The notes below the pieces were generated by a model. It ran no database searches. It saw only the letters and a program-made list of their open reading frames with translations, and had not been told where the DNA came from. A stretch of 64,000 nucleotides of DNA, from positions 10,721,266 through 10,785,265 of the forward strand of contig OX155978.1 in NCBI GenBank assembly GCA_944548615.1, in the 5' to 3' direction. The DNA comes from Micropterix aruncella (lineage: Eukaryota > Arthropoda > Insecta > Lepidoptera > Micropterigidae). Positions within the stretch are counted from its first letter, which is position 1. Each line of letters opens with the position of its first letter. Positions 11,441 to 22,482 of this stretch are shown piece by piece. Position numbers and translations under genes: made by a program.

Positions 11441-11934
11441 TCGAATGAGTTTTTATGTTACCATAGGCGGTTTTCTTCATATCATCGGCTTACGATGTCC
11501 AATTATACATTAGTAACAAGCGAGTCAAGCGGCTGTTGACCCTTCGGCTACGTAACGACCAAAAATCAAAACACAGTTGACTACGTAAAGACCAATATTA
11601 GCGGCTTGCTCCCGGATTGCACAGTAATATTATTTTCTAATTCGAACGTATCCTAAAATCAATACCAAATATCTCATTATTACCATAGATACATAGACGG
11701 CCGCTAGAATAATTTCGCGCGTCATTTCGCGGATATTTCTGGTAAAATTCCATTGTCAAACATCATCATATTTTTTTTCGACAAATAATCAAAATTTTTA
11801 TTGGTTTTTATGAGCTAATATCTAAATATTTTAGTATGTAAATAAGCAAAACGAAATATTACCTTTGATAGAGAATCTAATAAAGATCACGATAGTATTT
11901 ACAATTTCTAAATAGGGTTCCGTATTTTTCCGTA
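11441..11934. other. Unassigned AT-rich stretch
   Basis: No gene recognised. The phrase CCCTTCGGCTACGTAACGACC (11539-11560) recurs inverted near 14940, so parts may be repeat-derived. Confidence 0.4.
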
Positions 11935-12205
11935 AGATAAGTACAAGATAGAAATGCCGAGGTTTTCTCCTTTTTTAGAATTTCTCATATTTATTCATAA
12001 TTATCTAATTGTTTTAGAAAATGAGATATCAATATTCTATATATAAAATTTCAATGCAATCATTGTACAGTTATTCTTTTATGATTGCTATAGTAGTTCC
12101 ATAGTTATAGTACTTTTTGTCGAGCGCGGCGATATTGCAAGAAACTCCAATAAATTGCCGCTGTCTGCCATGAAATTATGCCGCTACTCGAAGGGTTAGC
12201 GATAC
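11935..12205 (-). mobile_element. TTAA-ended repeat, copy 1 (minus)
   Basis: Inverted relative of 63756-64000. Both share the end CCCTTCGAGTAGCGGCATAA and the interior phrase reading TAGTACTTTTTGTCGAGC here. The 63756 copy starts TTAACCC, a piggyBac-like end; here the flank is TTAG. No coding content. Confidence 0.6.
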
Positions 12206-12382
12206 TTTAATATTTCACCATGATAATAATTGTGAAATCAATATTTCATCATAAATAAAAAAATGCTACTCGATGCTAAACCATCGAGACGACTCGATGG
12301 ATCTTTGGATTAAAAATGTCTGACTTCAGGTGGGTAATAACCGACTGTCTCCATTTTTCTCCATCGGCTTAACGATGCTAAT
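12206..12382. other. Unassigned short stretch
   Basis: AT-rich, nothing recognised. Confidence 0.4.
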
Positions 12383-12545
12383 GTTTGTACATCTAGAGCT
12401 GTCGACTACAACGGGCGGACCCGTCACCTCAGAAAGTTTTAACGATATTAGATCGTTCTGTCTCCCGTGAGGTGAGCGAAGAAGACTTAGGACAAAACAG
12501 TCCACCGTCTAGTTCTGCCACATGTCCAGTGCAGGTTTTAGCACT
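12383..12545 (+). repeat. GC-rich dispersed family, leading fragment
   Basis: Carries the family start GTCGACTACAACGGGCG then CCCGTCACCTCAG and CAAAACAGTCCACCGTC, shared with copies at 26820, 51231, 60463 and 61560. Only the first about 160 bp is present. Non-coding. Confidence 0.75.
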
Positions 12546-13193
12546 ACCAGTGCCCTAGGCGAGATTTCTACGGCGCCCACTATCTGCCGTTCAAACCCAT
12601 ACGCAAAAAGGCAAGGGATATAATGACATATCCATTTATTAAATAAAACTAATAAAACTGTACTTTTCTAGCTTTTCTATTAGCGAACTCTTTTATTAAG
12701 ATACAACAGTCTACGTTTTCCGCAATTTCATTTTTGATTGACAAAGTTGCCAAGTTTGCCAATCTAGATTGGGATATTGTCGATCGCAGATAGGTTTTTA
12801 TCAGTTTAGGATTAAAAACCTTCTTTCCCCACTAGCAACCGTTTATTTATTTATTTATTTTATTGGAATTATCAAATTAACCATTTACAATAAGTATTAT
12901 ATTAAAACAAATGGCAAAACTTTCCTCTTTCATTCACTGGCTAGTTCTGCCCAACTGGGATATACCCGTTCCAGGGCAAGCAATTTATATTTTTACAGGT
13001 ATTTATATTTTTACAGGACGTTACCGGTATAGTCATCAATATTCGCAATGCTATCCATACATTTGCATACGGTGCTTTTAAGTTGCGATCTTAAATGTAA
13101 TTTAAAATATAGACAGGAGTAACATTCTGATTAGTCAAAAAAGATTTCGGACTTATGAGTTCATGACACAACATACAACTATCTATATCTGGC
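12546..13193. other. Unassigned region
   Basis: Contains a short (TTTA)n run near 12842 and no convincing gene. An 87-codon frame at 12769-13032 has no recognisable motif and includes that simple repeat, so I do not call it. Confidence 0.4.
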
Positions 13194-13233
13194 GCGATAT
13201 TTAAAAAAGGGGGCTACCTTTTTTAAATATCGC
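13194..13233. repeat. Perfect 17-bp inverted repeat
   Basis: GCGATATTTAAAAAAGG and CCTTTTTTAAATATCGC are exact complements around a 6-nt loop GGGCTA. A strong cruciform or RNA hairpin candidate; function unknown. Confidence 0.85.
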
Positions 13234-13469
13234 GGATATGTATTTTTCCGTTAGTTTTTATTAAAATATTTCGTTTAATCTAAAAACCGCAAAAGGTCAT
13301 CATTTCTGTAATATCGCAAATTGTTATCGATATTACGATCTGGTCGACACTTATCGAATATGTTCCCAGATGGGATGTAAAACAAAATGGCGGCGGTTTG
13401 CTGATATTGAATATTCATTTTTGAATGCCTATATCTCGCTTATTTATTGGGAGAGAATCTATCTTTTTC
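13234..13469. other. Unassigned stretch
   Basis: No gene seen. The phrase GCCTATATCTCGCTTATTTAT near 13431 recurs near 14706, so some of it is dispersed repeat. Confidence 0.4.
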
Positions 13470-13574
13470 AGATTTAGCATCTATCTTTCTATCTTTAGCA
13501 TCTATCAGCATCTTAGCATCTATCTTTCTATCTTTATCTTTTCATCTATCTTTCTATCTTAGCATCAATCTATC
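13470..13574. repeat. ATCTTTCT / TAGCATCT microsatellite-like run
   Basis: Irregular tandem copies of TAGCATCTATC and ATCTTTCTATCTT. Abuts the 5' side of a LINE tail. Confidence 0.7.
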
Positions 13575-13584
13575 TTTTTTCAGT

Positions 13585-13848
13585 GTTTAATGTATGCAAG
13601 ACAGCACCTAGCAGAATCATACCCGCGGTAGCTCCCTTTTAGGCGTACTACCCCGAATACGACTGGCAAAAGTACAAAAAAGCTACTTGTATCTTAGCAT
13701 TAAATTCTATAATCTACTCCCTAGAAAATTTAAACAGCTGGAGGACATAAAATTCATAAAAAACATCAAGGAGATGCTGATAGGCCACCCTTTCTATAAT
13801 CTGGCCGAAATTGAGGGCCAAGATTTTTCAAATATTGTGCCCATTTAA
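13585..13848 (+). pseudogene. LINE RT C-terminal tail (Jockey-like family J)
   Basis: Plus-strand frames give RIRLAKVQKSYLYLSIK, LEDIKFIKNIKEMLIGHPFY and a terminal VPI stop. This is the end of a Jockey-type polyprotein, the same family as 30117-30440 (minus) and 15795-16020 (minus). Only the last about 90 residues remain and a frame change occurs early on, so it is a 5'-truncated dead copy. Its 3' UTR runs to about 14620 and is split by a PLE-2 insertion. Confidence 0.75.
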
Positions 13849-14081
13849 ATTACTTAATTAAAAAAGTAGAGCCTTGTTGTCTGATTATTTTATATGATCT
13901 AATATCTGTGATTTAATTTGATTATTTAACATTTTACTGACAATTTGAATATTACGATAAATAATTTTACTACATATCTTTTCGAATTACTAACTACTTC
14001 AAATATTAGGCTTCTATTTTGATTATTTGTATTTATAGGTTTGACAACCTAGTAGTTAATTCTTGACTACTTATGTATGTT
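13849..14081 (+). mobile_element. 3' UTR of LINE family J, left part
   Basis: Aligns as an inverted match to 46590-46870 (for example TCAAGAATTAACTACTAG there). Interrupted at 14082 by the PLE-2 dimer. Confidence 0.7.
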
Positions 14082-14093
14082 CAGTAAATAGTA
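14082..14093. repeat. Target-site duplication, left (PLE-2 dimer)
   Basis: CAGTAAATAGTA, repeated exactly at 14509-14520 on the other side of the insertion. Confidence 0.85.
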
Positions 14094-14508
14094 ATAAATA
14101 GGATAGAAAACGAATTTACCGCGTGAAATTTGTAGGACCCGACGTTTCGGTGACGTTGCAGCCGCCGTTGTCTAGGGTAGACTGAAAAGCTGTCAGTCCG
14201 TTGTTTTGCGGGTAGGCCGCAAACCGCTGCCGCCACTGCGTAGGTTATAACGGTGGTGGGGGTCCGGGCTCGGAGCGCGGGAAAATTCCCGCTCCGAGCC
14301 CGGCCCCCCACCACCGTTAGAACCTACGCAGTGGCGGCAGCGGTTTGCGGCCTACCCGCAAAACAACGGACTGACAGCTTTTCAGTCTACCCTAGACAAC
14401 GGCGGCTGCAACGTCACCGAAACGTCGGGTCCTACAAATTTCACGCGGTAAATTCGTTTTCTATCCTATTTATAATGTCAAACAACCGCGATAGTCTTCG
14501 ATTTTATA
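14094..14508. mobile_element. PLE-2 head-to-head dimer of 3' ends
   Basis: Bases 14094-about 14282 and about 14283-14473 are inverted copies of the PLE-2 3' end (inner CGGGAATTTTC/GAAAATTCCCG side, outer TAGGATAGAAAACG / CGTTTTCTATCCTA). A 35-nt extension (14474-14508) is present on the right only. The whole is bounded by a 12-bp target duplication inside a LINE 3' UTR. Each arm also encodes the last Penelope residues in decayed form. This is an insertion of two 5'-truncated copies joined at their 5' ends. Confidence 0.85.
14389..14430 (+). other. Hammerhead-like motif, PLE-2
   Basis: ACCC and GGGT can pair as helix I around an interior ending GAAACGTC, as in hammerheads of Penelope-like elements (cleavage after GTC). 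The expected CTGANGA reads CTAGACAAC, so the core is mutated. The mirror motif lies on the minus strand in the left arm. Confidence 0.35.
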
Positions 14509-14520
14509 CAGTAAATAGTA
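14509..14520. repeat. Target-site duplication, right (PLE-2 dimer)
   Basis: CAGTAAATAGTA, identical to 14082-14093. Confidence 0.85.
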
Positions 14521-14620
14521 GTAGCGAAACTTACTACATAACCCAATTATTTTGACACGTCCAAGAGCGGTCTTTAGCCGTCAATTGAACACGACGAAAA
14601 TGTAAATGTAAATGTAAAAA
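14521..14620 (+). mobile_element. 3' UTR of LINE family J, right part, with (AAATGT)n tail
   Basis: Continues the LINE 3' UTR after the insertion (matching 46516-46600 inverted) and ends in AAATGTAAATGTAAATG, the element's own 3' tail. Confidence 0.7.
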
Positions 14621-15422
14621 AGCAATAAAATGATCAAGTCTATTTGTATTTATTTTTTATTTTTATTTTGGCCTGTTTGTTTACATATAAAATTTAAACT
14701 TTCAATGCCTACATCTCGCTTATTTATAGCGACCGACACAATTTTCTTCCAGATTTAGCATTAAAATGCTACAATCTATTAGTCTGTGAGGTTTTTTGGT
14801 AAAAGGTTTCTATACTGCAATTATTCCTTATATTATAAAAAAAATACCAAGGTTCCGAGTAGTCATTTAACTGTTCAAATCTTTCATTCAGTGAAATTAA
14901 GATAGTGCCCAAAAGACAGTTGAAAAATTCAAATTTGGTCGTTACGTAGCCGAAGGGTTTAGACAGGTACGTTTGCAGGGAGTTTTATGCAAGGGACGTT
15001 TTCTTTCCTGCAACTGAAATTCTGTGAGTTACGAAACTCCTTACAGTGGCAAACAACAACTTCTGGGCACGGCTTAGGAATAGGATTTAGCGTCATGAAT
15101 GTGGAACAGCTTGTTCTCCGTCAATGATCCAGTCGCAGTCTTCAAGCAACGGAAGAGGTCGCTTGGGAAAGTGGGTATTATCCCAAACACATTCCTGTCG
15201 ATTTTAAAAAAAGACTAAGTTTTTGTTTTCTTTGGGGAACCTCTTATTGTGAAGCCGAAGAACATCTGTTGTAGCTGGAAGGAATTCGGGTCTTCACACA
15301 ACTCAAAATAAAATAGCGCGGGCGTCATCTGTACAAATAAAAAGAAATCGGTTGTGTCGCCCGATGACTTTGCTGTCAAGTAGCCAGAAACTTAATTCAT
15401 CTGAATATTAATTTCATCAATC
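14621..15422. other. Unassigned region
   Basis: No recognisable gene. 15000-15400 is less AT-rich and might be an old transposon, but translations on both strands are full of stops and match nothing I know. Confidence 0.4.
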
Positions 15423-15794
15423 CTACCACCACCCCCACCCTACAAAATGTTGGGTCTCTGGTGTTGACCGTCGATGAGTTCCCTCATCGGGAACCATCGG
15501 CCATGTCATTGTAGAACATGAAAAGGTATACCATAATTGAATGCGAATACAAAATTTTGGGTCTCTGCTGTTGACCGTTGAGGAGTTCCCTTGTCGGGAG
15601 CTAAACCTGGGTGGACGGATTTCAACCACAATCAGTTCAGCTCATGCCATGACCAACCGATGCCTGCATGCCAAATTTCAGCTCTATTGGATGAAGCGTT
15701 TTGGCGCTATCGTCGGAGAATACACAGAAGACACACAGAAGTGCGTCCACGATACTTTCCTTGACAGGAAAGTAAAAGTACAAATATCATTCAA
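15423..15794 (+). repeat. Dispersed repeat E (MUTANT-frame, non-coding)
   Basis: Contains two tandem versions of the phrase TTGGGTCTCTG(G/C)TGTTGACCGT (about 15449 and 15556), then GATGAAGCGTTTTGGCGCTATCG. Similar pieces lie at 24784-24930, 26685-26820, 51110-51210, 51830-51900 and 56225-56300. Its short open frames are not conserved between copies. Confidence 0.6.
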
Positions 15795-16020
15795 ATTGGT
15801 TCGTTGTTTCCAAAGTCAAGGCCCTCGAATTAGGTCAGATTATAGAAAGGGTGGCCTATCAGCATCTCCTTAATGTTTTTTTTTAATTTTATATCCTCCA
15901 GCTGTTTGATAGTGGTAGGGAGTAGATTGTAGAATATATTGCTAAGGTATAAGTAGCTCTTCTGTACTTTTGCCAGTATTGTTCGGTGCACGCATAAAAG
16001 GAAGTTACCGCGTGTTATTG
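15795..16020 (-). pseudogene. LINE RT tail (family J)
   Basis: The minus strand gives QYWQKYRRATYTLAIYSTIY then a LINSWR-like segment and IGHPFYNLT-like remains, the same C-terminal stretch as 30117-30440. Truncated at both ends and frameshifted. Confidence 0.65.
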
Positions 16021-16039
16021 TAAGAATGTATTTAATTTA

Positions 16040-16522
16040 GATCTATCGTATAATAAATTAATAGCTTTAAAAAAAACACTAAAAACACGCTTTTATAAAT
16101 GCACGTAAAAACCAAAAAAACCTTGAAACTTAATCGTGGTCAAAGTTCATTACAAGACCTTTCTAACAAGTCCAAACACGGCTATGATACGATATTCCAT
16201 CATGGAATGCCAGTGCCTATCTTCCGGCTTCATCATCAAACCTTGAAACCTAATCGTGGTCAAAGTTCATTCCAAGACTTTTCTAACAAGTCTAAACACA
16301 GCTATGATACGATGTTCCATAATGAAGTTCCAGTTCATATATTCCGACTCCATCATCAGATCAGTTCGACAGTACCATATTATTGTATTGTCATCAGAAC
16401 TACATACAGCTGAAAATTTTCATGACGCTACGATCCTTGGAAGATGGTTAAATTAGTTACCTTAGATTCCATTACATAGTTAGTTACATACAGGTCGACC
16501 TAATAAAAGCGTGTTAAAAATA
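16040..16522 (+). repeat. Dispersed repeat F with a 120-bp tandem duplication
   Basis: A unit starting CCTTGAAAC(T/C)TAATCGTGG occurs at 16121-16240 and again, about 85% alike by eye, at 16241-16360. The ends AACACGCTTTTATAAAT (16084) and TAATAAAAGCGTG (16500) are inverted relatives, suggesting a small mobile repeat. No conserved protein. Confidence 0.6.
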
Positions 16523-16990
16523 GGGTTCGCCTACTTGCCCGCCATAATGCGATTATTTTTAATAAAAAAGAATAGTTTTTGTAAATATACTAATCGACTT
16601 CGTGAACAGGCTACACTTCTATCTCTCTTGAACCCTGCATTGCTCCCTTTGTCTCCGCCCTGTGATTGATCGTCGTTTTCCAAGAATCACGTCCCTCGCA
16701 CCTTTTGCCGCCCGCTTCTCCTTTTGAGAAAACTTTCAGTCCCCTTGGATGAGGCTAGCTTTGTCAAAGTTTACGAAGCGTTTGCTTAAACTTTGTTCAT
16801 TTTCGCCTATTCATAAACGCTTGACTCGTTGAACCGGTCGGTTCTCGTAACGAGCAATAGGGGATTACTCTAACTACAAAATATCCAAGATCACTGTATA
16901 CTTCGATGATATAACTACTTAGTCTGCGCTTTAACAGTGAAATTCAGTCACGAAGGAAAACGCTATAATTAAAAACATTCCCATATTTTG
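16523..16990 (+). repeat. Dispersed repeat D, copy 2
   Basis: Second copy of the repeat at 10974-11440, in the same orientation. Confidence 0.75.
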
Positions 16991-17023
16991 TATTCACCAC
17001 CTTGAGGGAGTTTTTACACGACT

Positions 17024-17075
17024 GCCCAAAACAGGGCACAAAACAAAACAGGGCACAAAACAAAACAGGGCACTT
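17024..17075. repeat. Minisatellite, about 3 x 17 bp
   Basis: Tandem copies of AAAACAGGGCACAAAAC. Confidence 0.8.
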
Positions 17076-17096
17076 CAGTATCTTATAGATAAACCA

Positions 17097-17585
17097 ACAT
17101 TACGCTTAGTATATCATGCCCTCGCTGATGCAGTACTGAGCAATGCTCTCACTTCATTTGGTCGTACTTTTCGCACATATATAGACAAAATATTTAATTT
17201 GCAACGTAGAATAATAAAACTTTTAGTAAATAAAAATGTGTTAACACAATGTAAAAAGAACTATAACTTGTTGTTTAAGCGATGCGATATATTACCTATA
17301 CATGAAAAAATTACATACTTACTAGCAATGGAGCATTTTAGAAATTCACAATTTAAAATACCAATACAGTACAATAGGAATGTTAGAGAAAAAGTCCGTA
17401 AAAGATTTGAAGAGCCAAGAGCGAACAACTACTATGGTGAAAGGACTTTAAAGTACCTCATTCCAAGAATCTTTAATACTATTGTATCTGAGGAAGACTG
17501 TGTAAGCGTGAGCAAACGGATGTTTAAAAAGAGATTAAAAAGCTACCTGTTGGACGTTTATAGTGAAATTAGTGGTCATAAGTAA
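17097..17585 (+). pseudogene. LINE RT C-terminal fragment (CR1-like)
   Basis: A continuous frame of about 160 residues. It opens with IYHALADAVLSNALTSFG and NLQRRIIKLL, which match the thumb region of CR1-type reverse transcriptases (pattern LYhALv.SvLsYGi...RaqR...K). It ends with RTLKYLIPRIFNTI and FKKRLKSYLLDVYSEI before a TAA. No stops inside this part, but the polymerase boxes upstream are gone. A 5'-truncated copy. Confidence 0.8.
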
Positions 17586-17837
17586 ATTTGTTATACGTTT
17601 CTATAATTTAAGCTTGTAGTAATACTGGCGTAATTTAAGCCTGTAGTAAGACCAGTAGTAATACTACTGAGCATTGTTTTTTTTCATATTAATAATATCT
17701 TTTTGTATCACAAAATTAGAAGTGTAAGTCTAGAAAAATAAGAGTTTGTCTCGCCAACAAACTGTATACCAGTTTGGCAAGATTTTATTATTTTAAAAAA
17801 ATGTATTTTTTCTCTGAATAAACAAAAAAAAAAAAAA
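17586..17837. other. 3' UTR / unassigned
   Basis: AT-rich and probably the 3' tail of the preceding LINE. A poly-A run lies at 17825-17837. Confidence 0.45.
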
Positions 17838-18430
17838 TACGTGTGATACTCGGGGACTGCTGCGGTAAAGCTATTGCATAGCATTTTTAACAACTTATGC
17901 AATTATAATTATTTATTTATTTTATTTTTTCTGATATCAGATAACTGGGCTCTATCGGAAAACGTTGAAATTATTCCGAATCATTTGCGGCTGCGGAAGC
18001 AAATGATTCGGAATAATTTAAACGTCTTTCGATAGAGCGCCGCGCACGAATTTTTTAATCAATAAAGCAAAAAAACCAAATTATTCGAAAAAAATCGTAG
18101 ATAAAAAGATAGATAATTAAATTATCTTTAAAATGGTGCAGGTTTCCTAATAATACGCCAGATAGTATTTGCGTAGTAGTCGTTTTAGTGTTCGGTTAGA
18201 CCTAATTTCACAAATTAATTACAGTATGTAATATAAACAAAATCTAAAATATTCAAAGCTAAGAATATTAGGAAAATGTTCTTATTTAACATATATTTTT
18301 TTCGAATCGTAAGCATTACTCGTTTAGACGTAATTATCAGTTTAAAATCATTAATTTTCGTTAAGAAATTTCTTCATTCGGTCGCCGCGCTGGCCTACTA
18401 GGCCCGCGATAAAAGCTATGCAATAGCTTA
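17838..18430 (+). mobile_element. 590-bp stem-loop family, copy 1
   Basis: Starts TACGTGTG and ends GCTATGCAATAGCTTA. The near-end words AAGCTATTGCATAGC and GCTATGCAATAGCTT are exact inverted complements. The first third contains a long hairpin whose roughly 42-nt arms begin at GCTCTATCGG. No transposase. A MITE-like non-autonomous element whose class is unknown to me. Confidence 0.8.
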
Positions 18431-18439
18431 AAAAAAAAA

Positions 18440-19040
18440 TACGTGTGGCACTCGGGGACTGCCGCGGTAAAGCTATTGCATAGCATTTTTAACAACTTAT
18501 GCAATTATAATTATTTATTTATTTTATTTATTTTATTTTTTCTGATATCAGATAACTGCGCTCTATCGGAAAACGTTGAAATTATTCCGAATCATTTGCG
18601 GTTGCGGAAGCAAATGATTCGGAATAATTTAAACGTCTTCCGATAGAGCGCCGCGCACGAAGTTTTTATTCGATAAAGCAAAACAAACGGATTATTCGAA
18701 AAAAATCGTAGATAAAAAGATAGATAATTAAATTATCTTTAAAATGGTGCAGGTTTCATAATAATACGCCAGATAGTATTTGCGTAGTAGTCGTTTTTGT
18801 GTTCGGTTAGACCTAATTTCACAAATTAATTACACTATGTAATATATATAAAATCTAAAATATTCAAATCTAAAAATATTAGTAAAATGTTCTTGTTTAA
18901 CATATATTTTTTTCGAATCGTAAGCAGTACTCGTTTAGACGTAATTATCAGTTTAAAATCATTAATTTTCGTTAAGAAATTTCTTCATTCGGTCGCCGCG
19001 CTGGCCTCTAGGCCCGCGATAAAAGCTATGCAATAGCTTA
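18440..19040 (+). mobile_element. 590-bp stem-loop family, copy 2
   Basis: Direct tandem neighbour of copy 1, separated by an A-run. The hairpin spans 18558-18651. A 67-codon frame in the first third recurs in other copies, but it overlaps the hairpin and I read it as incidental. Confidence 0.8.
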
Positions 19041-19418
19041 AAAAAAAAGGAGTGTAATGTTTTCATGTATGTATGTATGTTTATCCCTTTGTTTATTCCC
19101 CCATAACTTCTAAACGCCTGAACCGATTAAAAAGTGTTTGGTATTGTTAGAATCGTTATCGTATTACATGGTGTACCTAAGATATCCAAATGTCATATAA
19201 ATAAACAAAAAAAAAAATTTATTCAAAGAAGATTTAAAAAAAGGAGTTGTTGTTATTATCAAATGAAATGTCTGATTGAGTACATTCCAAAAATATAGGT
19301 ATCTAAATGTATACATATACCTACTTATATATATTATTTACATACCTTCTTATACATAAATTTATAAGTGCATATTAATTATTTCAATATGAGGAATATT
19401 GTATGCATAAATATTTTT
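19041..19418. repeat. Dispersed repeat between stem-loop copies
   Basis: Contains ATGTATGTATGTTTATCCC and GAACCGATTAAAAAGTG, phrases I associate with a widespread insect repeat. Non-coding. Confidence 0.45.
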
Positions 19419-20009
19419 AAGCTATTGCATAGCTTTTATCGCGGGCCTTAGGCCAGCGCGGCGACCGAATGAAGAAATTTCTTAACGAAAATCAATGATT
19501 TTAAACTGATAATTACGTCTAAACGAGTACTGCTTACGATTAGAAAAAAATATATGTTGAACAAGAACATTTTCATAATATTGTTAGCTTTGAATATTTT
19601 AGATTTTGTTTATATTACATAGTGTAATTAATTTGTGAAATTAGGTCTAACCGAACACAAAAACGACTACTACGCAAATACTATCTGACGTATTATTATG
19701 AAACCTGCACCATTTTAAAGATAATTTAATTATCTATCTTTTTATCTACGATTTTTTTCGAATAATCCGTTTTTTTTTGCTTTATCGAAAAAAAAAATCG
19801 TGCGCGGCGCTCTATCGGAAGACGTTTAAATTATTCCGAATCATTTGCTTTCGCAGCCGCAAATGATTCGGAATAATTTCAATGTTTTCCGATAGAGCGC
19901 AGTTATCTGATATCAGAAAAAATAAAATAAATAAATAAATATAATTGCATAAGTTGTTAAAAATGCTATGTAATAGCTTTACCGCGGCAGTCCCCGAGTG
20001 CCACACGTA
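19419..20009 (-). mobile_element. 590-bp stem-loop family, copy 3
   Basis: Inverted relative to copies 1 and 2, with complete ends. Flanked on both sides by the heptamer TAAAAAT (minus-strand sense). Confidence 0.8.
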
Positions 20010-20040
20010 TTTTTAGTTTGTTTTTTTTCTCATTATAACC

Positions 20041-20290
20041 TCTTTTATTATATTTGGGAAATGATTATTCTTAAATGAGATGTATGTTGGGATGAGCACC
20101 ACTTTCGACAGTGCAATTTAGGTTTAATGGGATCCCTTTATCGCTAGCGAACGATCGCCCTTCATCCACATCTCAAAAACAACGCTTATCCTCTTGCAAA
20201 CCAAAATAAAATATCTTTATTAAAGACAAATTAAAACAAAAACATTGAAAAAATCAAAATGAATCGTCTCTTTAATACGGAATGACATTT
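20041..20290 (-). repeat. Diverged relative of the 623-bp array unit
   Basis: On the minus strand: TTGCACTGTCGAAAGTGGTG, TGAGATGTGGATGAA and CATCTCATTTAAG, paralleling the 33457-38697 unit (TTGCACTGTCGAAAGTCGTG, TGAGATATATGGATGAA). An older copy of the PLE-1 terminal region. Confidence 0.6.
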
Positions 20291-20589
20291 GTTTTGAAAT
20301 TCGTATTTAACCACTCTTTAAAAGGACGATATAAGATTGCTGGGCTCGTTATGAGCCAACTATTAAATCAAAATAAAAATAAAATTCTTCATTTGCTCGC
20401 TCCCATAAAATAAGACATAAATCGTTATTTCAGGTCGAGAAGTTTATACTTAAGGCTAAATGATATTTACAAGAGGTCAAAACATAAGATAAAATTGTAT
20501 AATATTGTTGATATTTGATTGTTTTTTTTTTTTTGTAAAATCTTTTTTAAGAATTCGTTTAATATATAGGTACAGCTAAATATATAAAT
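20291..20589. other. Unassigned AT-rich stretch
   Basis: No gene recognised. Confidence 0.4.
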
Positions 20590-20996
20590 ACTAGCTGACC
20601 CGTGCCCACTTCGTTGGGCGGTAAAACTTTTTACTTGTGATGAAGTTATGAGTGTGGTTCGGTTAGTACTGAGTGCTATGATTTATTTCCTGACTGCCAA
20701 AAGAAGGGTTATATTTTTACTGCATATGTATGTATGTATTTGTATGCCAATTTGACTATATTACCCTTATTTGTGAGTGTCTTCTTGTGAGTGTCTTATT
20801 TGTGAGTGTCTTATCTCTTTAAACATTTATGCAGTAAAAGGGAAATTATATGCAGTAAAAGGGAAAAAGTCTTTTGTTACTTGAGACGATAAATTTACTT
20901 ATTTTGATAATAATTCATAATTGTTGATAATATGACCAATAAACATGACCTAACGATTTAAAAAAAATATTTAATATAAAATAATATAATTAAAAA
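20590..20996 (+). repeat. 'ACTAGCTGACCC' dispersed repeat, copy 2 (left part)
   Basis: Matches 7404-7790 closely, then is interrupted by stem-loop copy 4. It probably resumes at 21595. Confidence 0.7.
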
Positions 20997-21589
20997 TACG
21001 TGTGGCACTCGGGGACTGCCACGGTAAAGCTATTGCATAACATTTTTAACAACTTATTCAATTATAATTATTTATTTATTTTATTTTTTCTGATATCAAA
21101 TAACTGCGCTCTATCGGAAAACGTTGAAATTATTCCGAATCATTTGCGGCTGCGGAAGCAAATGATTCGGAATAATTTAAACGTCTTTCGATAGAGCGCC
21201 GCGCACGAATTTTTTATTCAATAAAGCAAAAAAAACGAATTATTCGAAAAAAATCGTAGATAAAAAGATAGATAATTAAATTATCTTTAAAATGGTGCAG
21301 GTTTCATAATAATACGCCAGATAGTATTTGCGTAGTAGTCGTTGTTGTGTTCGGTTAGACCTAATTTCACAAATTAATTACACTATGTAATATAAACAAA
21401 ATATTAATATTCAAGGCTAAGAATATTAGGAAAATGTTCTTGTTTAACATATATTTTTTTCGAATCGTAAGCAGTACTCGTTTAGACGTAATTATCAGTT
21501 AAATTAAAATCATTAATTTTCGTTAAGAAATTTCTTCATTCGGTCGCCGCGCTGACCTAGGCCCGCGATAAAAGCTATGCAATAGCTTA
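20997..21589 (+). mobile_element. 590-bp stem-loop family, copy 4
   Basis: Complete copy with TTAAAAAT on both sides (20990-20997 and 21587-21594), either an 8-bp target duplication or a shared element edge. Inserted in an 'ACTAGCTGACCC' repeat. Confidence 0.8.
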
Positions 21590-21594
21590 AAAAT

Positions 21595-22171
21595 CACCAT
21601 AATATCGCGCACTTGGTTGCTTATCGTCATAACTATTCAAATATTTGTCCAAATTTGTCCAAATGATGTAGTGTAAAAGACAAAGTTTATCTACTTTAAA
21701 TACAAGATTTGATAAAAGTATTTATTTTGATATAGGTAATAATCCATTTATTACTACCAAATGTGCGTTAGAAATATTTTTTCATTTTTTATTGTATTTA
21801 TGGTTCACTATTTTGGCGATAATGGCTTACACATAAAATATAGATATATTCTGTGGCGGGCTTTTTTGTAGGACTATTTAAGATAAACATTTCCATTGTA
21901 CATTATATACGTGTAACTCCAACGGTTTTTGCGGTGCACGCCAGAATAGCTCGCAGATGGCAGATTTTTTTCCTACTTACTTGACACTTATCGTTATATT
22001 TTGGATAATTAACACTATATCTTTATAAATTATAGCCTTTGTGTTATTCTGATGTGTAAGCTATATTATTGTAAAGTTTCATCAAAATCAATTCAGTAGT
22101 TTTTGCGTGAAAGAGTAACAAACATCCATACATACATTCTTACAAACTTTCGCGTTTATAATAGTAGTAGG
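21595..22171 (+). repeat. 'ACTAGCTGACCC' repeat, probable right part
   Basis: Includes GGCGGGCTTTTTTGTAGGAC and, at the end, TTTATAATAGTAGTAGGAT, resembling the 3' half of the 7404 copy (GACTTTTTTGTAGGC; TATAATATTAGTATAG). Weaker match than the left part. Confidence 0.5.
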
Positions 22172-22482
22172 ATACACGGCTAACAAGATTACTAGGTAAC
22201 AAAAGGGAATTCATGAAAAAACGATATTGCCATTATGTATTTACAAAATCGATCAAAAAGTTTCGGCGCAGCTTTTTGCGCGCGAATGCTGGCTTTCAAG
22301 CGGTTAAATAGCTAACTTTTATTAGTGGTTGAAGAAGAAGTTTGTTTTAAACTCACCGTCTTATCGAAACCTCTATAAGTGAGTAATTTTTTCGATTCTC
22401 TGCACGTCTCCATCTAGTTAGGTGATAAGGACCGTGCACCGTACGTTCCCTCCCCTTATAAATTCTCCGGTCACGTTTTACC
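22172..22482. other. Unassigned stretch
   Basis: No gene recognised. Confidence 0.4.

Noticed and set aside
14253..14555. Two similar proteins on opposite strands at 14081-14314 and 14253-14555
   Set aside because: They are the two arms of the PLE-2 dimer; the reading frames are non-coding 3' sequence with mutated ends.
18443..18646. A 64-67 residue protein beginning MWHSGTA in four copies of the 590-bp family
   Set aside because: The frame overlaps the long hairpin, has no recognisable domain and is broken in copy 5; conservation is explained by the shared DNA.
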